From contig JAGVAB010000070.1 in the NCBI GenBank assembly GCA_020060485.1, forward strand, positions 72,809 to 136,808: a stretch of DNA of 64,000 bases, written 5' to 3'. The position numbers and the translations under genes are program-made. This DNA is from Anaerolineales bacterium. Lineage in GTDB: Bacteria > Chloroflexota > Anaerolineae > Anaerolineales > Anaerolineaceae. Below, piece after piece: positions 55,478 through 64,000 of this stretch (within the stretch, counting starts at the first letter, position 1; each line of letters opens with the position of its first letter). The notes beneath the pieces were generated by a model. The model saw nothing but the letters and a program-made list of their open reading frames with translations. It had not been told where the DNA came from and made no database searches.

Positions 55478-56974
55478 GTGACAAAATATGTTGCTGCAAT
55501 TGATCAGGGAACAACCAGCACCCGCTGCATGATCTTCGACCACGCCGGGCAGGTGCAGTCTGTAGACCAAAAAGAACACAACCAGATCTATCCCCGCCCC
55601 GGCTGGGTCGAGCATGACCCGCTCGAGATATGGGAACGCACCCAGGAGGTCATCCAGGGAGCTCTTCTGAAAGCCAAGCTCTCGCCGAATGAGATCATTG
55701 CGGTTGGTATCACTGACCAGCGAGAAACCACCGTTGTTTGGAACAGAAACACCGGCAAACCTTACTACAACGCAATTGTCTGGCAGGATACTCGAACCGA
55801 CACCATCTGCAATGACCTTGCTCGCGATGGCGGGCAGGACCGTTTTCGCTCCAAGGTTGGCCTGCCCCTGGCTACCTATTTTTCTGGCCCAAAGATTAAA
55901 TGGATGCTGGATAATTTGCCCGATTTGCGCCAGGACGCTGAAGCAGGCATAGCCATTTTTGGCAACATTGACACCTGGATCATCTGGAACCTCACCGGGG
56001 GTGTCAATGGCGGCGTGCACATCACCGACGTTTCCAATGCCTCTCGTACGTTACTGATGAACCTTAAGTCTCTGTCATGGGACAAGGAGATCCTCGCTCT
56101 GCTTGACATCCCGCTGGCCATGTTACCAGAGATTCGCTCCTCCTCCGAGGTCTACGGGATCGCCCGGCCGCCTCTCAAGGGCGTACCTGTAGCGGGAGAC
56201 CTGGGTGACCAGCAGGCCGCCCTCTTTGGACAGGTTTGCTTTGACCCTGGTGATACAAAAAACACCTATGGTACAGGTTGTTTCCTGCTGATGAATACAG
56301 GGCCCAACATCATTACCAGCAAATCTGGCCTCTTGACCACCGTTGGCTATCAGTTGGGCGCCCAACCAGCCATGTATTGCCTTGAAGGCTCAATAGCTAT
56401 CGCCGGGGCACTGGTGCAATGGCTGCGTGACAACCTGAAAATGATTGATAATTCAGCAGAAATCGAGATCCTGGCACGTTCCGTTGAAGACAATGGCGGC
56501 ATCTTCTTTGTGCCGGCTTTCTCTGGTTTGTTTGCCCCCTACTGGCGCAGCGATGCCCGCGGCGTGATCGTAGGCATGACCCGCTATGTCACTCGCGGCC
56601 ACATTGCCCGGGCAGCACTGGAAGCCACTGCATTCCAGGCGCGCGAAGTGGTTGAAGCCATGGAAAAAGACTCGGGCGTTTCATTGTCCATCCTTAGGGT
56701 GGATGGAGGCATGACCTCCAACGATCTGCTTATGCAATTTCAGGCTGATATTCTCAATACCTCTGTGGTTCGCCCGCGCGTGGCAGAGACCACCTCGCTC
56801 GGCGCAGCTTATGCAGCTGGCCTGGCAGTTGGCTTCTGGAAAAATGTAGACGAACTTAGGGAAAACTGGTCGCGCGAAAAAGAATGGACACCTCAAATGC
56901 CAGAAAACGAGCGCGACAAAATGTACCGCGATTGGAAAAGAGCTGTGACCCGCACCTTTGACTGGATTGAATAG
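55478..56974 (+). CDS. glpK: Glycerol kinase
   Basis: FGGY-family kinase, 498 residues, phosphorylates glycerol. [52 protein letters not shown], and [15 protein letters not shown] are glpK-specific. Start codon is GTG at 55478 behind GGAGG. Stands alone; no glycerol facilitator or glpD nearby. Confidence 0.96.
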   Translation: MTKYVAAIDQGTTSTRCMIFDHAGQVQSVDQKEHNQIYPRPGWVEHDPLEIWERTQEVIQGALLKAKLSPNEIIAVGITDQRETTVVWNRNTGKPYYNAIVWQDTRTDTICNDLARDGGQDRFRSKVGLPLATYFSGPKIKWMLDNLPDLRQDAEAGIAIFGNIDTWIIWNLTGGVNGGVHITDVSNASRTLLMNLKSLSWDKEILALLDIPLAMLPEIRSSSEVYGIARPPLKGVPVAGDLGDQQAALFGQVCFDPGDTKNTYGTGCFLLMNTGPNIITSKSGLLTTVGYQLGAQPAMYCLEGSIAIAGALVQWLRDNLKMIDNSAEIEILARSVEDNGGIFFVPAFSGLFAPYWRSDARGVIVGMTRYVTRGHIARAALEATAFQAREVVEAMEKDSGVSLSILRVDGGMTSNDLLMQFQADILNTSVVRPRVAETTSLGAAYAAGLAVGFWKNVDELRENWSREKEWTPQMPENERDKMYRDWKRAVTRTFDWIE

Positions 56975-57009
56975 CCACTGCCTTCAATTGCTGAGCGGCT
57001 TGCTTTCCC

Positions 57010-57044
57010 GTGCTGCCAGAAAGAGTTCTGGCGGCACTTTGTTC
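57010..57044 (+). terminator. Terminator of glpK
   Basis: 12-bp stem with one G-U pair (57010-57021 with 57026-57037, GTGCTGCCAGAA), loop AGAG, tail TTTGTTCC. Confidence 0.8.
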
Positions 57045-57115
57045 CTCATGCACATCTGCATCCTCGCAACCTTGATATAATTACAAAACAAAACCGGTTT
57101 ACAAGGGAGTTGCTC

Positions 57116-57469
57116 ATGTACATCATCATGTTTGTATTGGATGATCCTGGTCATCTTGACCATATTCTGGATGCTTGGGAAGAAGCAGGCATCAAAGGCG
57201 TCACAATCGTGGAAAGCACCGGCTTTCAGCGCCGGCGCAACCAGCGGAAGAAACACATCCCGATGCGTTTCAGCTTTGAGCCCATCATGGTAGGAGGGGA
57301 AAGCGGCAATTACACGCTCTTCACATTTGTCCATAACGAAGCCATGATTGACGCCTGCGTTCAAGCCACTGAAAAGATCGTCGGCAGCCTCAGCGAACCC
57401 AACACCGGCGTCCTTGCGGCCTGGCCGCTGTCAACGGTCAAGGGTATCCCGCTGCAAAGCCAGGAATAG
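57116..57469 (+). CDS. PII-like small signalling protein (putative)
   Basis: 117 residues. The order MYIIMFVLDDPGHLDHILDA, WEEAGIKGVTIVESTGF, a flexible basic loop RRRNQRKKH, then GNYTLFTFVHNEAMIDACVQ and a closing strand fits the beta-alpha-beta ferredoxin-like PII/CutA fold. PII-like proteins sense nucleotides and often gate a transporter encoded beside them. The neighbour 9 bases downstream is a CaCA antiporter. No uridylylation Tyr of classic GlnB is evident. ATG at 57116 behind AGGGAG; a TTG two codons earlier is rejected. Family assignment is by pattern, so moderate. Confidence 0.65.
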   Translation: MYIIMFVLDDPGHLDHILDAWEEAGIKGVTIVESTGFQRRRNQRKKHIPMRFSFEPIMVGGESGNYTLFTFVHNEAMIDACVQATEKIVGSLSEPNTGVLAAWPLSTVKGIPLQSQE

Positions 57470-57478
57470 GACTGCCGT

Positions 57479-58465
57479 ATGGTTTGGATCATATTTCTTC
57501 TATGTTCTGCTGTCATCGTTTTCGCTGCCATGAAACTGGCCGAATACGGTGATGCGATCTCCATTCACACCAATCTGGGCGGTGCTTTCATTGGCCTTTT
57601 GCTCATGGCCGGCGCCACATCTCTTCCGGAGCTACTGACCTCCATCAATTCTATTGAACAATCAGTCCCGGATCTGGCCGCGGGCAATACTTTTGGCTCA
57701 AATATGTTCAATATGCTTCTGATCGGTATCATGGGCTTTATCAGTTGGCGTAAGCGCATCCTGCGCCAGGTCGCCAGAAAACATGCCTTGTCGGGCAGCA
57801 TTGCTGCCATCCTTATCGCCCTGTCCATTTTTTTGATCCAGGCTAACCTTGATGTCAAGATTGGCTGGGTCGGCTTGGACAGTCTGTTGCTGATCATTTC
57901 ATACATCCTCGGCGTCTATCTGATCCAGTCCAATTCTGCCCCGCCCCAGCCGATTGATCCGAAAGACATTGACGATAGTATTCCCTCTCTGCGAAAAGCA
58001 GTGATCGGATTTAGCCTGGCCACATTGGCACTGATTCTCACGATGCCATACCTGGTAAGCAGCAGTACCGAAATCGCCGAAATCACCGGTCTGGGCGCCG
58101 GCTTTGTTGGCACTGTTCTGGTTTCTTTCATCACTTCTTTACCAGAAATGGTAACCACCATCGCCGCCATCCGCCTGGGCGTGTATGACATGGCTATGGG
58201 TAATCTGTTCGGCAGCAATATGTTTAACATTTTCACCCTGGGCTTTGCAGACCTCTTCATGACCAGCGGACGGTTTCTGGATGTCATCAGCATTGACTTT
58301 ACCCTGGTAGCCATGATTGGCCTCATCATGACCCTGCTGGCCCTGATTGGAAACATTGCCAAACTGAACCGCCGATTTCTCCTGGTGGAAATCGATGCCG
58401 TACTGCTTGTGATCACCTACCTGTTGGGCATGTTCATCATCTATCAAAAAGGGATTGGCCTGTAA
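57479..58465 (+). CDS. CaCA-family sodium/calcium-type antiporter
   Basis: 328 residues, about ten membrane segments in two inverted repeats. The alpha repeats are GATSLPELLTSINSI (about 42-56) and SFITSLPEMVTTIAAIRLG (about 220-238), each followed by a GNxFGSNMFN stretch, the cation-site signature of YrbG-like exchangers. Exports Ca2+ (or K+/other cations) for Na+ or H+. Nine bases after the PII-like gene, hence likely co-regulated. Confidence 0.9.
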   Translation: MVWIIFLLCSAVIVFAAMKLAEYGDAISIHTNLGGAFIGLLLMAGATSLPELLTSINSIEQSVPDLAAGNTFGSNMFNMLLIGIMGFISWRKRILRQVARKHALSGSIAAILIALSIFLIQANLDVKIGWVGLDSLLLIISYILGVYLIQSNSAPPQPIDPKDIDDSIPSLRKAVIGFSLATLALILTMPYLVSSSTEIAEITGLGAGFVGTVLVSFITSLPEMVTTIAAIRLGVYDMAMGNLFGSNMFNIFTLGFADLFMTSGRFLDVISIDFTLVAMIGLIMTLLALIGNIAKLNRRFLLVEIDAVLLVITYLLGMFIIYQKGIGL

Positions 58466-58626
58466 TCTCAACGACCAGAAACAGATATCACTAAGTTCGT
58501 CAGGAAGTAGCGGGATGCAGTACGGCCATTTTTGGGGCTCTGCAAAAAAACACCCGCCCAAGCTCCTCTTCCACAATTAATTTCAGAGATCATGCAAAAT
58601 GCTTGGGCTGTTTTGCATTTTCTTGG

Positions 58627-58735
58627 TATAATGGTTCGCTGTGCTGTATGGAAGCAGCGCACAAACTCGGGCAACTGCCCACTAAATCAATAAGAGCGAA
58701 GGTAACCTGCATGACAGGTGAGAGGCGCTCGAAGG
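58627..58735 (+). promoter_or_regulatory. Promoter and structured leader of the L25 gene
   Basis: -10 TATAAT at 58627-58632 (weak -35 TTGGGC 18 bases upstream). The leader can form GTGCTG/CAGCGC, then GGGCA/TGCCC, then a two-level element: outer GAGCG/CGCTC (58694-58698 with 58726-58730) and inner ACCTG/CAGGT (58705-58709 with 58715-58719, loop CATGA). The outer stem ends directly before the GAAGGA Shine-Dalgarno. This looks like a ribosomal-protein autoregulatory leader. Confidence 0.6.
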
Positions 58736-58744
58736 ATGGAATTG

Positions 58745-59401
58745 ATGGACAAGATCGTTATTCAGGCAACACGGCGCAACGTCACCGGCAAAAAAGTTGG
58801 CGCACTCCGCCGCAATGGGCAGCTCCCCGGCATCATGTATGGTCGCCACGTGGAATCGACCCCCATTTTAATGGACATGCGCGAAGCCAGCAAAGCTCTT
58901 TATAAGATGAGCGCATCCAGTATTGTGACTGTGGTACTGGATGGCAAAGAATATCCGTCTCTGGTGCGCGAAAAACAACGGAACTATATTCTGGGAACCT
59001 TGAAACATGTTGATTTCCAGGTCGTCTCCATGAAAGAAAAGATCCGCACCATGGTCACAGTTGAACTGGTCGGCATTTCCCCGGCCGTCAAGAACATGAA
59101 TGGCGTGGTTGTACAGAACCTCAATGAAATTGAGGTCGAAGCCCTGCCCCAGGACCTGCCCGAACGTCTGGAACTGGACCTCTCAGTACTTGAAAATATT
59201 GGTGATTCAATGCTGGTCAAAGATCTCAAGGTGGCTGGCGATGTGGCAATTCTCACCGATCTGGAAGAGGCAGTGGTTGTTATCACCGGCTCCGCCCAGG
59301 AAGTCGAAGTGGAAGAGTTGGAAGAAATCGAAGAAGGTGCTGCGGAACCTGAACTCAGCGAACAACGCGGCAAGAAGGAAGATGACGAGGACGAAGGCTA
59401 A
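58745..59401 (+). CDS. rplY: 50S ribosomal protein L25/general stress protein Ctc
   Basis: 5S-rRNA-binding protein of the long (Ctc/TL5) type, 218 residues. N-terminal L25 domain to about 95 (TRRNVTGKKVGALRRNGQLP, IMYGRHVESTPI, YILGTLKHVDFQVVSMKEKI) and a C-terminal beta domain (about 95-185), then an acidic tail (EVEELEEIEEGAAEPE and beyond) as often seen. The ATG at 58745 fits GAAGGA; an ATG nine bases earlier has no site. Single gene with a structured leader and a terminator. Confidence 0.93.
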   Translation: MDKIVIQATRRNVTGKKVGALRRNGQLPGIMYGRHVESTPILMDMREASKALYKMSASSIVTVVLDGKEYPSLVREKQRNYILGTLKHVDFQVVSMKEKIRTMVTVELVGISPAVKNMNGVVVQNLNEIEVEALPQDLPERLELDLSVLENIGDSMLVKDLKVAGDVAILTDLEEAVVVITGSAQEVEVEELEEIEEGAAEPELSEQRGKKEDDEDEG

Positions 59402-59422
59402 TCTGATCTCTCGCTCACTACC

Positions 59423-59450
59423 GACACCCCGCCATTGTGCGGGGTGTCTT
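59423..59450 (+). terminator. Terminator of the L25 gene
   Basis: 10-bp stem GACACCCCGC/GCGGGGTGTC (59423-59432 with 59439-59448), tail TTGCT; lies between two converging genes. Confidence 0.75.
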
Positions 59451-59451
59451 G

Positions 59452-60105
59452 CTATCCTGCTTCAAATTTAGTCAAGCCCAGCTGCTTCAAAAGTGTCACT
59501 GTGATGTAAGCAGTAGCCCCCCACAATAGTTCACCGTCATAAAGATCATAGTAAATGACATCAAAAACACGCCCATCAGGAGTATGGTAGGGTCGTATTT
59601 GGCGATGGCTTTCTTCAGCCAGCCAGGCTACCGGGATTGTAAATGCCCGCCCGACTTCTTCCACCGAGAGTTCAACCGCAAATGGTCGAATGATTCGGCC
59701 AACAATGGGGGTTACAACATAATTGCTCACTGTTTGCAATCCGTCCATTCTACCCAAAATCCTTACATCCCCCGGCTGCAAACCGATTTCCTCACACGAT
59801 TCGCGCAAAGCTGTCTCGACCAGATCGTGATCAGACGCTTCATACGCCCCGCCTGGAAAGGAGACCTGGCCTTTGTGATGCGGTACGCGTTCAGTTCGCC
59901 GGGTAAAAAGTAAATGCCACTCCCCACTCACACACAGCAATGGGATCAGCACAGCCGCCCTGCGCCAACCAGCATCTTCTGGCTCTGCATCCTGCGCCGG
60001 CAAAGAGTCAGCCAGGCGTTGTTTAATCTCTTCTTCAGAGATTTGCCCGACAAAACATTTGGTGTTTTTCCATCCAGCTTCCCACAGGTCTCTCAATTCA
60101 CACAC
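59452..60105 (-). CDS. Nudix hydrolase, CoA pyrophosphatase (NudL) type
   Basis: 217 residues. The CoA-specific motif LLFTRRTERVPHHKGQVSFP is followed by the Nudix box GGAYEASDHDLVETALRES and CEEIGL. The first half of the box departs from the general consensus in the way CoA-diphosphatases do. Splits CoA into phosphopantetheine and 3',5'-ADP. Start is GTG at 60105 with a weak Shine-Dalgarno; the first 20 residues may not be translated. Confidence 0.87.
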   Translation of the reverse strand: MCELRDLWEAGWKNTKCFVGQISEEEIKQRLADSLPAQDAEPEDAGWRRAAVLIPLLCVSGEWHLLFTRRTERVPHHKGQVSFPGGAYEASDHDLVETALRESCEEIGLQPGDVRILGRMDGLQTVSNYVVTPIVGRIIRPFAVELSVEEVGRAFTIPVAWLAEESHRQIRPYHTPDGRVFDVIYYDLYDGELLWGATAYITVTLLKQLGLTKFEAG

Positions 60106-60181
60106 CTATTTATCATTATCACACTTATTTACTCAATTATATCCGAATAGCTAAATTTCTTCCGGTACCCACAAAAAGCCA

Positions 60182-60211
60182 TTGACACACCTGCCTGATT
60201 TTGATTACAAT
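60182..60211 (+). promoter_or_regulatory. Cold-shock gene promoter
   Basis: TTGACA (60182-60187), 18-base spacer, TACAAT (60206-60211), followed by a roughly 75-base 5' UTR, as is common for cold-shock genes. Confidence 0.8.
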
Positions 60212-60289
60212 GAAAACAATCTTTTGCTGGTAGTGCCACACCAAACAGAGTTTCAGCCAACAAAGAAATGTTCTTGTGGAGGTAAAACA

Positions 60290-60502
60290 ATGGATGAGCG
60301 CTTATCAGGTACTGTAAAGTGGTTCAATACCACAAAGGGCTACGGTTTCCTTTCCCGTGAAGATGGCCCGGATGTGTTTGTCCATTACACTGCCATTGAA
60401 TCAGAAGGCGAATTTCGCAATCTGGTTGAAGGTCAGCCAGTGGAATTTTCCATCATTCAGGGAGCAAAAGGCCTTCAAGCCGATAAAGTTCGCGTTATTT
60501 AG
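60290..60502 (+). CDS. Cold-shock domain protein (CspA family)
   Basis: 70 residues, one cold-shock domain. RNP1 KGYGFLSRE and RNP2-like [24 protein letters not shown] is nearly consensus. Binds single-stranded RNA/DNA as a chaperone. GGAGG lies before the ATG at 60290. Own promoter and terminator. Confidence 0.95.
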   Translation: MDERLSGTVKWFNTTKGYGFLSREDGPDVFVHYTAIESEGEFRNLVEGQPVEFSIIQGAKGLQADKVRVI

Positions 60503-60515
60503 CTCACCAAATAAC

Positions 60516-60567
60516 CCGGGAGGGGTAAGTCATTCCATTGAGGAATGACTTACCCCTCTCCGGTTTT
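60516..60567 (+). terminator. Terminator of the cold-shock gene, overlapping the convergent gene's end
   Basis: 17-bp stem (60520-60536 with 60542-60558), extended by CCGG/CCGG around one bulged base, loop ATTGA, tail TTTT. The right arm encodes the last codons of the small membrane protein on the opposite strand. Confidence 0.9.
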
Positions 60568-60819
60568 AACCAGGCTGAGCCAGTGCCCAACAAATAAAAA
60601 CACCACACTCCCCACCAGGTTGGTGCCGACCAACAATGCACCCACATTCAGAAAATCCAATTTCCAATACATCCCCAACGCTTGCGCCCCCCAAAAACCC
60701 ACCCAGCTCAATAGCACATACAATACCAATCGTCCGATACCACCGTCTCTCCATAGGTGAAAGAAGAAACCCACCAAACTGCTCAAAACAAACCCCAACA
60801 CCAATGATGCTATCGTCAT
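60550..60819 (-). CDS. Small membrane protein of unknown function
   Basis: 89 residues from the ATG at 60819, behind a perfect AAGGAGGTG site; the longer frame to 60888 is ignored. Three hydrophobic segments (IASLVLGFVLSSLVGFFFHL, LVLYVLLSWVGFWGAQALG, VGALLVGTNLVGSVVFLFVG) suggest a three-helix inner-membrane protein. 28 bases downstream of mnmA, so probably its operon partner. No family recognised. Confidence 0.75.
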   Translation of the reverse strand: MTIASLVLGFVLSSLVGFFFHLWRDGGIGRLVLYVLLSWVGFWGAQALGMYWKLDFLNVGALLVGTNLVGSVVFLFVGHWLSLVKTGEG

Positions 60820-60847
60820 TCTGCACCTCCTTCCCTCACTTTTGTCA

Positions 60848-61903
60848 TTAACAACCCTGAATAATACCGCCACCCAAAACATCATCATCCTGATAGATTA
60901 CTGCCACCTGTCCAGGTGTAATATCCCGCAGATCACTTTCCAGCTCGATATGCACCTGGCTATCATCCAGTGCCTGAACCATCCCCCATGTCAAACTGGC
61001 ATGGTATCGGATTTTGACTTGTGCCCGAAATAAATTGGCAGGCGGCTTGCCTGCAATCCAGTTGAACGAGGCTGCCTTCAGTTCGCGGCCGCCCAGAGCA
61101 TCCTTGCCTCCCACTACCAACTGGTTTGTTGCCAATTCTTTGGAAAGCACATACATCGGCGCCACAGACGCGAACCCCAATCCTTTGCGCTGTCCAATGG
61201 TGTAAAACGGCAGGCCCTCATGTCTGCCCAATACATTGCCCTGCTGGTCAATGATTTCTCCAGGGATGATCTGGGCTTGCGCGTGCTCTCTTAAGAAATG
61301 CCGGTAATCGCCGCTGGGTAAAAAACACAGGTCCTGACTATCATCACGCTCAGCTACGATCAATCCCAACTTCCTCGCAATCTGGCGAACCTCTGGTTTG
61401 GTATAGTCACCAAGTGGAAAGATCGTCCGGCAAAGCTGTTTTTGCTGCAAAAAGGCCAGCATATATGCTTGGTCTTTTTTATCGTCCTTTCCTCTCAACA
61501 GATGCATCTTTCCTTGCCCATCCAGATTCAATCGCGCATAATGACCAGTCGCAACCATTCCAAGCCCTTCCCTGTCGGCGTATTCCAGAATAGACTGCCA
61601 TTTGACCTGCCGATTACAACCCACGCAGGGGCTTGGGGTCAGGCCGTTTAAATAATCCTGCAAAAAAGGTTCCACCACCCTGGTCCAAAAAACATCCCTG
61701 GCATCCAAAACTGAAAAAGGTATCTTCAATTGGTCTGCCACTTTGCGCGCCTGTTCTACTGATTCAACCCTCTTGCTCGCATCATGGTTATCACTCCACA
61801 TATCCAGCATAACGCCGCTGACAGCATATCCCTGCTCAACCAATAACGCCGCCGCAACAGAGCTATCCACTCCGCCGCTCATTGCAACCACAACAGATTC
61901 CAT
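60848..61903 (-). CDS. mnmA: tRNA-specific 2-thiouridylase
   Basis: 351 residues; thiolates U34 of tRNA for Lys, Glu and Gln. PP-loop AMSGGVDSSVAAALL, first catalytic Cys in SPCVGCNRQVKW, second in SQDLCFLPSGDY, and GQRKGLGFA. ATG at 61903 with AAGGATCAGGA upstream; the frame extends nine codons more without support. Works on the tRNA-Gln pool also served by gltX in this window. Confidence 0.96.
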   Translation of the reverse strand: MESVVVAMSGGVDSSVAAALLVEQGYAVSGVMLDMWSDNHDASKRVESVEQARKVADQLKIPFSVLDARDVFWTRVVEPFLQDYLNGLTPSPCVGCNRQVKWQSILEYADREGLGMVATGHYARLNLDGQGKMHLLRGKDDKKDQAYMLAFLQQKQLCRTIFPLGDYTKPEVRQIARKLGLIVAERDDSQDLCFLPSGDYRHFLREHAQAQIIPGEIIDQQGNVLGRHEGLPFYTIGQRKGLGFASVAPMYVLSKELATNQLVVGGKDALGGRELKAASFNWIAGKPPANLFRAQVKIRYHASLTWGMVQALDDSQVHIELESDLRDITPGQVAVIYQDDDVLGGGIIQGC

Positions 61904-61987
61904 TCCTGATCCTTTAATTTGATTTAGCAATCCAAACGTCTTGTTCAGGCAAAATTATAGCATGCACAACCAGAATTCCATCTGTGT

Positions 61988-62018
61988 CCACTTGTCGATC
62001 GGTTTTAACGACAAGTGG
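61988..62018. promoter_or_regulatory. Inverted repeat in the mnmA/phosphoglucomutase divergent spacer
   Basis: Perfect CCACTTGTCG/CGACAAGTGG (61988-61997 with 62009-62018), 11-base loop. About 30 bases downstream is TATAAT (62050-62055), the likely -10 of the phosphoglucomutase gene. No U-tract, so an operator or attenuation hairpin rather than a terminator. Confidence 0.55.
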
Positions 62019-62093
62019 CAATTTTCTGCTCCGCCATTCTATCACCTGATATAATAACTCATCGATACCTTGATCTTGAAATTCGGAGGTCGT

Positions 62094-63515
62094 ATGGCAT
62101 ATAAAATTGTTTTTGGTACGGATGGATGGCGAGCGCAAATCGCAGAAGATTACACATTCAATAATGTTCGACGCTGCGCTCAGGGCTTTGCCAATTATCT
62201 GCTCGAAATGGGCAAACAAGGCGAAAAGGTCGTGATTGGTTACGACAAACGCTTTGCTTCCGAATATTTTGCAATGGCATCTGCTGAAGTTCTTGCAGGT
62301 AATGGGTTTCAGGTTCTTCTCACCAATAATGCCACTCCCACCCCGGTGATTTCATTTGCTGTCCCCCAGGAAGAAGCAGTGGGCGCCATCAATATTACTG
62401 CATCACACAACCCGGCCACCGATAATGGCTTCAAGGTGCGCGATGAAAACGGCGGCGCAATTCCCCCAGACAACCTCAAACGCATCGAAAGCCTCATTCC
62501 AGAAGATATGCAGGCCATCAAAAAAACGCCCTCGCAAGAAGCCCAGGAAAAGGGTCTCATCAAAATCTTTGATCCCAAACCGGCCTACCTGGACAGCATC
62601 AAAAACAAGGTTGACCTTCAAGCCATTCGTGATGCTGGCCTGAAGATCGTTATCGAGCCCATGTGGGGTAATGGCGCCGGCTGGTTCAATGAACTTCTCG
62701 GCGGCGGCTCAACCCAGGTGATCGAGATCCATAATCACCGCAATCCCCTCTTCCCCGAAATGTTACGGCCCGAACCCATCCAGCCCAATATTGATATCGG
62801 CCTGAAAACTACTGTGGATCAAAAAGCGGATGTCCTCATCATTCTGGACGGTGATGCAGACCGCTGCGGCATGGGCGACGAAAATGGCGTATTTATCAAC
62901 CAGCTTCAGGTCTACGCCCTATTGGCATATTACTTCCTTGAGGTGCGTCAGGAAAGAGGCCCCATCGTCAAAACACTCTCCACAACCAGCATGCTCGATA
63001 TTCTCGGAAAACTCTACAATGTACCCATTCACGAAACGGGGGTAGGTTTCAAGTATGTCGCTCCAAAAATGATGGAAACCAACGCCCTGATCGGTGGAGA
63101 AGAATCTGGCGGTTACGCATTCCGCGGCCACGTGCCCGAGCGGGATGGCATCCTTGGTGGGCTATACTTCCTGGACTTGATGGTGCGCACGAAACAAAAA
63201 CCCTCCGAACTTCTCAAGGTCCTGTTTGAGAAGGTAGGGTACCACTATTATGATCGCATTGACACCCGCTTCACCGGTGACAGCCAGGAAAAAATCCGGC
63301 GCATCCTGGCTGCAAATCCGGAAACCATTGGCGGCCTGAAAGTGACCGGCCTGAACACCACCGATGGCTTCAAATTCAGCCTGGAAGACGGTGGCTGGTT
63401 ATTGATCCGCTTTTCTGGCACTGAACCGATCATCCGCGTTTATTGTGAGACAACTCACGAGAATTGCGTTCCCGCCATCCTCAAGGATGGTCTGCGCATT
63501 GCCGGGATTGAATGA
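62094..63515 (+). CDS. Phosphoglucomutase/phosphomannomutase-type hexose phosphate mutase
   Basis: Alpha-D-phosphohexomutase, 473 residues. Catalytic serine in [15 protein letters not shown], metal loop [10 protein letters not shown], sugar-specificity loop [10 protein letters not shown], and the phosphate-binding [12 protein letters not shown] at the end. The GEESGG loop fits glucose/mannose phosphate mutases. ATG at 62094 behind CGGAGGT. Provides glucose-1-P or mannose-1-P for envelope sugars. Stop overlaps the next start (ATGA). Confidence 0.92.
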   Translation: MAYKIVFGTDGWRAQIAEDYTFNNVRRCAQGFANYLLEMGKQGEKVVIGYDKRFASEYFAMASAEVLAGNGFQVLLTNNATPTPVISFAVPQEEAVGAINITASHNPATDNGFKVRDENGGAIPPDNLKRIESLIPEDMQAIKKTPSQEAQEKGLIKIFDPKPAYLDSIKNKVDLQAIRDAGLKIVIEPMWGNGAGWFNELLGGGSTQVIEIHNHRNPLFPEMLRPEPIQPNIDIGLKTTVDQKADVLIILDGDADRCGMGDENGVFINQLQVYALLAYYFLEVRQERGPIVKTLSTTSMLDILGKLYNVPIHETGVGFKYVAPKMMETNALIGGEESGGYAFRGHVPERDGILGGLYFLDLMVRTKQKPSELLKVLFEKVGYHYYDRIDTRFTGDSQEKIRRILAANPETIGGLKVTGLNTTDGFKFSLEDGGWLLIRFSGTEPIIRVYCETTHENCVPAILKDGLRIAGIE

Positions 63516-64000
63516 ATTCTGGTCTGACAGATACCCACTGCCACCTCTACTTCCGGGACTTTGCAGAAGACCTGAATGAGGTGCTTTCCCGTGCCTGGGA
63601 TGAAGGCGTTGAACGCATCCTCATCCCAGGCATTGACCTTGATACAAGCTGTCAGGCTGTCGACTTGACGGAAAAACATCCCAACTTGTTTGCGGCTGTG
63701 GGTGTCCATCCCAACGATGCCCTCACCTGGAACGCGAGCACAGCCTCTGCCCTGCGTGACCTCGCCGCCCACCCCAAGACAGTTGCCATCGGTGAGATCG
63801 GGCTGGATTACTACCGCGACCACGCACCGAAAGATGTTCAAACCAGCGTTTTTCTGGCCCAGCTTGATCTGGCAAGAGAAGTTGAAAAACCGGTTATTGT
63901 CCATAACCGCAATGCGATCCATGACCTCTGGACCACTCTGGAAAGCTGGCAAGCTGGTTTGGCCACAGCAAACCATCCCCTGGCTTTGTGTCCGGGCGTG
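63512..64000 (+). CDS. tatD: TatD-family metal-dependent deoxyribonuclease, C-terminus beyond window
   Basis: 163 residues visible, open at the right edge. TDTHCHLYF carries the HxH metal pair, then [22 protein letters not shown] with the bridging Glu, and VIVHNRNA with a further His. TatD enzymes act as 3'-5' exonucleases or D-aminoacyl-tRNA deacylase-like hydrolases. The ATG overlaps the mutase stop by four bases, so the two are coupled. Full family length is about 260 residues. Confidence 0.92.
   Translation, partial: MNSGLTDTHCHLYFRDFAEDLNEVLSRAWDEGVERILIPGIDLDTSCQAVDLTEKHPNLFAAVGVHPNDALTWNASTASALRDLAAHPKTVAIGEIGLDYYRDHAPKDVQTSVFLAQLDLAREVEKPVIVHNRNAIHDLWTTLESWQAGLATANHPLALCPGV

Noticed and set aside
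1..64000. CRISPR array, prophage, insertion sequence or rRNA operon
   Set aside because: No regularly spaced direct repeats, transposase or phage motifs, terminal repeats or rRNA-like stretches were seen in the reading.

Overview
The window looks like a core-genome stretch from a bacterium of the Chloroflexota, most likely class Anaerolineae. This is inferred from the gene mix: split glycine decarboxylase (gcvPA/gcvPB), a transaldolase/glucose-6-phosphate isomerase fusion, an ATP-cone nucleoside kinase, paired zinc-ribbon membrane proteins, an Flp-type pilin, Min plus Mre systems, and many carbohydrate genes. No marker such as rRNA is present, so this stays an inference. No prophage, insertion sequence or CRISPR array was seen. 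Genes are closely packed on both strands.

Layout. 1-7.8 kb (minus strand): a galactitol-type PTS (IIA, IIB, partial IIC) behind a SorC-family regulator, then a second SorC regulator leading a three-gene 2-oxoacid dehydrogenase operon (E1alpha, E1beta, E2). Each regulator has a readable promoter with inverted repeats at different positions. 7.9-12.9 kb: an ECF sigma factor with a large membrane-anchored partner, an ATP-cone/P-loop kinase, and a GIY-YIG protein. 12.9-17.8 kb: a MATE transporter, then glmS (minus) preceded by a clear glmS self-cleaving ribozyme, with a divergent TPR/membrane protein. 17.8-21.8 kb: a textbook promoter, a tandem glycine riboswitch and gcvH-gcvPA-gcvPB, followed by a 48-residue Flp pilin between two terminators. 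21.8-25.4 kb: an XdhD-like molybdenum hydroxylase with fused Fe-S domains and an atypical flavin-type subunit. 25.7-31 kb: two paralogous zinc-ribbon membrane proteins, an alpha/beta hydrolase and a GT-C glycosyltransferase. 31-35.6 kb: pfkA, then a two-subunit FAD/Fe-S amine or imino-acid dehydrogenase. 35.7-38 kb: a bifunctional Rel/SpoT with a large 5' hairpin.

38-47.3 kb (minus strand) is one long array: mreB-mreC-mreD-mrdA-minC-minD-minE-rodA-gltX-tRNA-Gln, with short gaps or overlaps and a terminator directly after the tRNA CCA. It joins the wall-elongation machinery, division-site selection and glutamyl-tRNA synthesis. 47.4-64 kb: tRNA-Gly, an isochorismatase-like hydrolase, the pentose-phosphate cluster tkt-rpiB-tal/pgi, a ROK fructokinase, a SPOUT methyltransferase, glpK, a PII-like protein with a CaCA antiporter, ribosomal protein L25 with a structured leader, a CoA-type Nudix hydrolase, a cold-shock protein, mnmA, a phosphoglucomutase-type enzyme and a partial TatD nuclease.

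Central sugar metabolism dominates (PTS, pfkA, tkt, rpiB, tal/pgi, fructokinase, glpK, glmS, pgm). The most striking feature is the density of RNA-level control: a metabolite-sensing ribozyme, a tandem riboswitch and at least two undescribed structured leaders. The best candidates for new biology are the PII-like/CaCA pair, the L25 leader, the rel 5' hairpin, the ECF sigma module and the zinc-ribbon pair.
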